In this document: piece by piece, positions 56,591 through 64,000 of the stretch
Numbering within the stretch: position 1 is the stretch's first letter
How the letters are laid out: every line of letters begins with the position of its first letter
Made by a program: the position numbers and the translations under genes
The notes under the pieces: model-generated
Told to the model about the DNA's origin: nothing
Seen by the model: only the letters and a program-made list of their open reading frames with translations
Databases searched by the model: none
Source of the DNA: Arabidopsis thaliana
Taxonomy: Eukaryota > Streptophyta > Magnoliopsida > Brassicales > Brassicaceae
NCBI RefSeq assembly: GCF_000001735.4
Contig: NC_003074.8
Coordinates: forward strand, 16,313,261 to 16,377,260
Direction: 5' to 3'
Length of the DNA stretch: 64,000 bases

Positions 56591-59096
56591 ATTGTTACGG
56601 TTTTTGATTTACATGATTTTCTGGTTAGCATTTCGATTTTCTCAATTCTGAATTAGTTTGAAGTGTATACTTGGTCGTTTAATTGTTGTAATTTGATTTA
56701 TAGGCCATTGTGCTGGTTGGAGCACTTATCTCTAGACAGTGAGACCGGTCTCGATCCATCGGGAATCCGTGTCCGAGCAGTCCCAGGACTAGTGGCTGCA
56801 GACTATTTCGCACCATGCTACTTTGCTTGGGCAGTTCTCATAGAGAATTTGGCAAAAATTGGATATGAAGGCAAGAACCTTCACATGGCCTCTTATGATT
56901 GGAGACTCTCTTTCCATAACACCGAGGTATGCTCAGATTAGTAGTTATTAATACCTATATGATCACAGTGACAACACTGGTAGTCTAGAGAACGATGATA
57001 AGACATCCATGCTTACTACTTTAGTGTATGTAATTACAGATTGTTGTAGAGATTGGGTTGTGTTGGGACTAATCTATAGTTTTTGGATTGAAACCGAGCA
57101 GGTACGTGACCAATCGTTAAGTAGACTGAAGAGCAAAATCGAGCTAATGTATGCCACCAATGGGTTTAAGAAAGTTGTGGTGGTTCCGCATTCAATGGGG
57201 GCTATCTATTTCCTTCACTTCCTTAAATGGGTAGAAACACCTCTTCCTGATGGAGGCGGTGGGGGTGGTCCAGGTTGGTGTGCCAAACACATCAAATCCG
57301 TCGTCAACATTGGACCCGCCTTTTTAGGTGTTCCTAAAGCCGTCAGTAATTTACTTTCTGCTGAAGGCAAAGACATCGCTTACGCCAGGTTAGGTCCATG
57401 AACATTTTTAAATTTACTTTCACTTGTTATGTTAGTATTCATGAGAACTATAACATTTTTAGTGAATATTTGAATTGGCTTAATGGATTTTGATTGGTCA
57501 TTTTTATGGTTCAGATCTTTGGCTCCAGGTCTCTTGGACTCGGAACTTCTCAAGCTGCAAACACTCGAACACCTTATGCGGATGTCACATAGCTGGGATT
57601 CAATAGTATCTTTATTACCAAAGGGCGGTGAGGCAATTTGGGGCGATCTAGACTCGCACGCTGAAGAAGGACTCAATTGTATTTACTCCAAGAGAAAATC
57701 ATCGCAGCTATCGCTAAGTAATCTCCATAAACAAAACTACAGCCTTAAACCGGTGTCACGGGTGAAAGAACCCGCAAAGTACGGAAGAATCGTATCTTTC
57801 GGGAAACGAGCATCAGAACTGCCTTCCTCACAACTCTCTACGCTAAACGTCAAGGTTATATTAAAAACCTTTCCATGGTTCTGCCTTTTCCGGGTCGTCA
57901 TTGGAATCTAACAGCACTTCACTCTCTTTTTTTATTGTCTATGCTTAACAGGAACTGTCAAGAGTAGATGGCAATTCAAATGACAGTACATCATGTGGAG
58001 AGTTTTGGTCAGAGTACAATGAAATGAGCCGAGAAAGCATAGTAAAAGTAGCAGAAAACACAGCTTATACAGCCACCACTGTTCTTGATCTTCTTCGATT
58101 TATAGCCCCTAAGATGATGAGACGAGCCGAAGCTCATTTCTCTCACGGCATTGCTGATGATCTTGATGACCCTAAGTATGGACATTATAAGTACTGGTCT
58201 AATCCACTCGAGACCAAGTAAGTCCAAAACATAGTCCCATTGTCCTTTCTGTTTATAGCTAGTAGAGATGCTATCATGGCCAAACTGGCTTGGCCTCACC
58301 CACTTTAAGTCTTGTCTTTTAAATGTTTTATCCTGTCATGTGTTGAGCCCGCTGTTAAACATCAAACAGAAAGATAGATATTGCGCCTTGGCGGGCAAGT
58401 TAGGGCTAGGTCAGTCCCAATTGTCCCATGTCGAGCTTAGCAACAAAAAGGGTGGTTATTTCTGAGACGTGAATGAGCCTGTTCATGGCTGGTCCGCGAA
58501 CATGTTTCGTGTGACCACATCCCTAATAGCTAGTAAACTTAAGTACTCATAGAAGAAATCTACAATGGCTGGAATTAATTTATACCTTGTTATATATTTT
58601 CCCTAACAGATTACCGGAGGCACCAGAGATGGAAATGTACTGTCTTTACGGAGTAGGGATTCCGACCGAGAGATCTTACATATACAAGCTCGCAACCTCT
58701 TCCGGTAAATGCAAGAGCAGCATTCCCTTCCGGATAGATGGATCTCTGGATGGAGATGACGTTTGTCTTAAGGGAGGAACACGGTTTGCGGACGGAGACG
58801 AGAGTGTACCGGTGATAAGTGCGGGGTTTATGTGCGCAAAGGGATGGAGAGGAAAAACACGGTTTAACCCGTCAGGGATGGATACATTCTTGCGGGAATA
58901 CAAACATAAGCCGCCGGGAAGTCTACTAGAAAGTCGAGGAACGGAAAGCGGAGCTCATGTAGACATAATGGGTAATGTTGGACTCATTGAAGATGTTTTG
59001 AGGATAGCTGCCGGAGCTTCAGGCCAGGAGATTGGTGGCGATAGAATTTACTCGGATGTGATGAGGATGTCGGAGAGAATTAGCATCAAGTTGTGA
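55630..59096 (+). CDS. PDAT2: Phospholipid:diacylglycerol acyltransferase (PDAT2-like)
   Basis: Six exons (55630-56024, 56704-56926, 57102-57388, 57515-57854, 57952-58217, 58610-59096) give 665 residues in phase. PDAT moves an acyl group from the sn-2 position of a phospholipid to diacylglycerol, making triacylglycerol in the endoplasmic reticulum independently of acyl-CoA. A basic N-terminus and one membrane span (about 45-65, CCWLIGYLCTAWWLLLFLYH) precede the lumenal LCAT-like domain. PVILVPGIVTGGLELWEG is the conserved lid region. PHSMG holds the nucleophile Ser at about 237, DGDESVPV the Asp at about 567 and SGAHVDIMGN the His at about 620. FNPSG and YGVGIPTER are also conserved. An upstream in-frame ATG at 55558 would add 24 residues, but 665 residues is the length I recall for A. 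thaliana PDAT2 (At3g44830). The gene converges on the SABATH gene with 142 bp between stops. Confidence 0.95.
56556..56590. repeat. (TA)n microsatellite in PDAT2 intron 1
   Basis: About 15 AT/TA units in the 679-bp first intron. Confidence 0.9.
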
Positions 59097-59238
59097 AATA
59101 ATTAGGACATTAGCCAATTTTGTTGTTGTCATGTATAAAATACTAATACAAAGCATAGTTGAAGATTAATTTGGTTACGTTTTTTAAGTAGATACCTTTA
59201 AATAAAAACATACATCAATATAGTGATCTTGAAACAAA

Positions 59239-60499
59239 TCAAATTCTTTTAAGCACAATAAGGTATTGCATTCCGGGTTTGGCATTAGCAAGTTGAGGAA
59301 GCATTTCTTGTGTCTTTGTCTTGACAACTTCAAATGTTTTCTCCATGACATGTTGACCAAAGTGTGAAGCTACAATTCCTCCAACAGTGACCTTAAACGA
59401 GACCGTCAAAAACTCGGGGTCTAATGGAATCTCCTCGTTTTCTTGGCTGATTATATCGAACCTTTCTATCGTGTAATACACATTATCCTCGATGATTTGT
59501 TTTATCTCACCCGCGTATGCAACATAGATAGGCAATTTGAAAGTGTCAAGCTTTTCTTGATCAATCAAGCCCTTTATTTGGTTAAAAGTCGTTATCAAAT
59601 TAAAGTCAAATATGTTAGTAACGACTTTTATTACTCATAATATCATATGGAAGTTGTTTATTATTTTACCTGTTTAGCTATGTCATTAAGAGAAGATCCA
59701 ATGCAATCTATCATCATTCCATTCAATGTTTCTGACATTTGAACTCCATTTGGTAGACATGATCCAAGAAGAAAGAGCAATCCACCGGAGACGAGCTCTT
59801 GAGCTCTAGCAGTCAAGAAACTCTCCATGTCGATCTTGTATTGATCAAGATATGCTCTCACAACTTCTTTTGAGAATCCGGTGCAGTGTATGTCCTTGTT
59901 CCACGCATGAGAATCGCAGTCTTTAATTTTCTTGGGAATCTTGGATAAGAAATGGAGTGAGTAAGAAGAAACTCCGACATGGAGACTGCTCCTAGGAAGA
60001 ACACGTCCAAAGAAAGAGGCTGGAACTCCAGTTGCAAAATATTTTCTAGCTGGAGGAAGTGTCTTGAAGAGAGTGTTGAAATCGTTGTTTGAAGAATCGT
60101 TGAAAAAAACTTGGAACTCTATTTCCTCGAGATTATTTTCTTGTTGATACTTGTGTTCCACGGCATCTATTATGGTTTGAACCGCTCTGAAAGTATTAGG
60201 TCCAGTGGAACAACCGAAATCAGCTATGTTAACAAGATTTGAAGCGAGGTCTATATTGAGTTTCGTGGAGATGGCTTCGTTGATCTTCTCGGTAGCTGCT
60301 TCAAGCAATCCTCCCTATAAACCATCAATATGCAATCAATATCTTCAAAACTGAAAAATGATGAATATGTTGATGATAAAAAGGTGAAACAATTTTACTT
60401 CAATAATCAAATTTTGTATAAAGAAAAAACCTGATATTTTGAATGTTGTCGGTAACTCTCGGGACCTTCACCGCCGATCATCGTGAAAGAAGTCGACAT
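59239..60499 (-). CDS. SABATH-family SAM-dependent carboxyl methyltransferase
   Basis: Exons 60499-60431 ([20 protein letters not shown]), 60314-59670 and 59571-59239 give 348 residues in phase. [11 protein letters not shown] at about 54-64 is the SAM-binding motif. [13 protein letters not shown], then [20 protein letters not shown] and [11 protein letters not shown] are conserved SABATH blocks, and [15 protein letters not shown] is a later one. These enzymes methylate carboxyl groups of hormones or metabolites (salicylate, jasmonate, indole-3-acetate, gibberellins, farnesoate) in the cytosol. The substrate cannot be called: the usual Trp of the SSYSLHWLS substrate motif is Phe here. The final exon start was set by phase at AAAG-GGCTTG. 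Confidence 0.9.
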
Positions 60500-60570
60500 G
60501 ACTCTCTTGTTCCGTGATAAATCTTTTCTTTGAGTGATTTTTGCGTGTCTTTTTGTTGTTGTTGTTGTGA

Positions 60571-60578
60571 TAATTATA
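60571..60578 (-). promoter_or_regulatory. Likely TATA box of the SABATH gene
   Basis: Minus-strand TATAATTA lies about 75 bp upstream of the ATG, followed by an (ACA)n leader. A (TA)n tract follows upstream at 60690-60716. Confidence 0.4.
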
Positions 60579-60686
60579 TGAGGTACAAGTGCAGACTTTT
60601 GTACTTGTTTATGTATGAATTGGTCTTTCCTTCCTTTGAGGTTTGTTAAGTACAGTAATCAAGAAATGAAATTTTATAATATGCTT

Positions 60687-60689
<3 letters not shown>

Positions 60690-60716
<27 letters not shown>
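60690..60716. repeat. (TA)n microsatellite upstream of the SABATH gene
   Basis: About 13 TA units in the 0.86-kb spacer between the SABATH promoter and the kinase stop codon. The rest of the spacer holds nothing recognisable. Confidence 0.9.
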
Positions 60717-60717
<1 letters not shown>

Positions 60718-61356
60718 TAACCGTGTAACGTCATGTACGTTTTACTCCAGTTAAAATAATTTGTGTAAGCAGCCTCTCAATATGGACTTTTCTTCCAACT
60801 TATGGATTAAAGATTAACGAACTCGCCGAAAGAGAAATTTAATATATCGTAGTACTAGTAGGGTTTAATGAATAATACTAGGAAGAAGTAATTAAGCTAT
60901 GTGATTGGTAAAAGGAATAATTAATAACGAAAAATATACGTAAAACTAGAGCTAGTCAACACGATTTTTAGGGTCTAGATTTGTGATTAAGAAAAAGAAT
61001 GATATGGAACATGTGAGGACGAATGGTGACATTGAGAGAAGTCTAATCAAAGATATGAATGTTGTTCTAATGAAGTAGAGAATATGAATTCGTAAGGATA
61101 TATGGATTTGCATTGAACCCCAATTTGTGTCTCTTATAATCTCACCACTTTCAATCTCAATTGGTTCCAAGTAACAAAATTTCAAATCTTACCCTCAAAC
61201 ACGAAACGAAACACACAAGTCTGAATCTTCGATACCGAAAAAAGCCAAACCTCAAACAACAAACCGAAGACGAGACAGATAAATAAATTTTGGAGGTAGT
61301 TTTATCATTTTATTACGTGCGAAGATCTCGACCATATTGACGTCCTTCTCTCGTTG

Positions 61357-64000
<2,644 letters not shown>

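Overview
The window looks like nuclear DNA of a Brassicaceae plant, very probably Arabidopsis thaliana or a close relative. Genes carry GT-AG introns, intergenic DNA is AT-rich, and transposons of several plant classes are nested in it. The products, in order, are a UPF0725 protein, a cysteine-protease remnant, a U2AF35 remnant, a MATH/coiled-coil cluster, an F-box/FBD protein, an NPH3/BTB protein, the diacylglycerol acyltransferase PDAT2, a SABATH methyltransferase and an SR-protein-kinase-like kinase. From memory and unchecked, this is the order of A. thaliana chromosome 3 around At3g44770-At3g44850. I see no bacterial genes, rRNA or CRISPR.

Layout. 1-3 kb: degenerate, internally duplicated sequence and a LINE RNase H fragment. 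3.4-7.2 kb: an intact UPF0725 gene, a small four-segment membrane protein gene and a decayed second UPF0725 copy. 7.2-15.2 kb: AT-rich DNA with a truncated papain-like protease, large direct repeats and a U2AF35 pseudogene in which a near-perfect hairpin sits where the RRM should be. 15.3-38.6 kb: a MATH/coiled-coil cluster with two intact genes (15532-17005 and 30073-31574), two damaged genes, an orphan exon, an orphan 3' flank and an inverted exon piece. The first two genes are separated by an hAT transposase remnant (with a Mutator-like element in its intron), a complete 8.27-kb Ty3/gypsy chromovirus with both LTRs, and a 0.86-kb poly(A) retroposon. 38.7-45 kb: a non-coding stretch holding an hAT-type element packed with E2F-like sites, degenerate telomere-like repeats and a possible plastid DNA insert. 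45.2-51.6 kb: F-box/FBD and NPH3/BTB genes, both minus strand. 51.6-55.4 kb: MITE-rich spacer. 55.6-63.7 kb: PDAT2 on plus, then SABATH and kinase genes on minus.

These are independent eukaryotic genes and not an operon. Predicted roles are oil synthesis (PDAT2), small-molecule carboxyl methylation (SABATH), splicing-factor phosphorylation (SRPK-like) and ubiquitin-ligase or adaptor functions (F-box, BTB-NPH3, MATH). The right end is ordinary euchromatin. The left and middle look like a transposon-rich border.

Most notable signals: 23 tandem 28-bp units with E2F-consensus cores inside an hAT-type element (39910-41155); tRNA-like boxes in both arms of a long-TIR Mutator-like element (18582-19771); the hairpin in the U2AF35 remnant (14600-14700); an inverted MATH exon piece downstream of a truncated MATH gene (38440-38566); and a gypsy pol/gag whose stops are mostly glutamine CAG to TAG changes.
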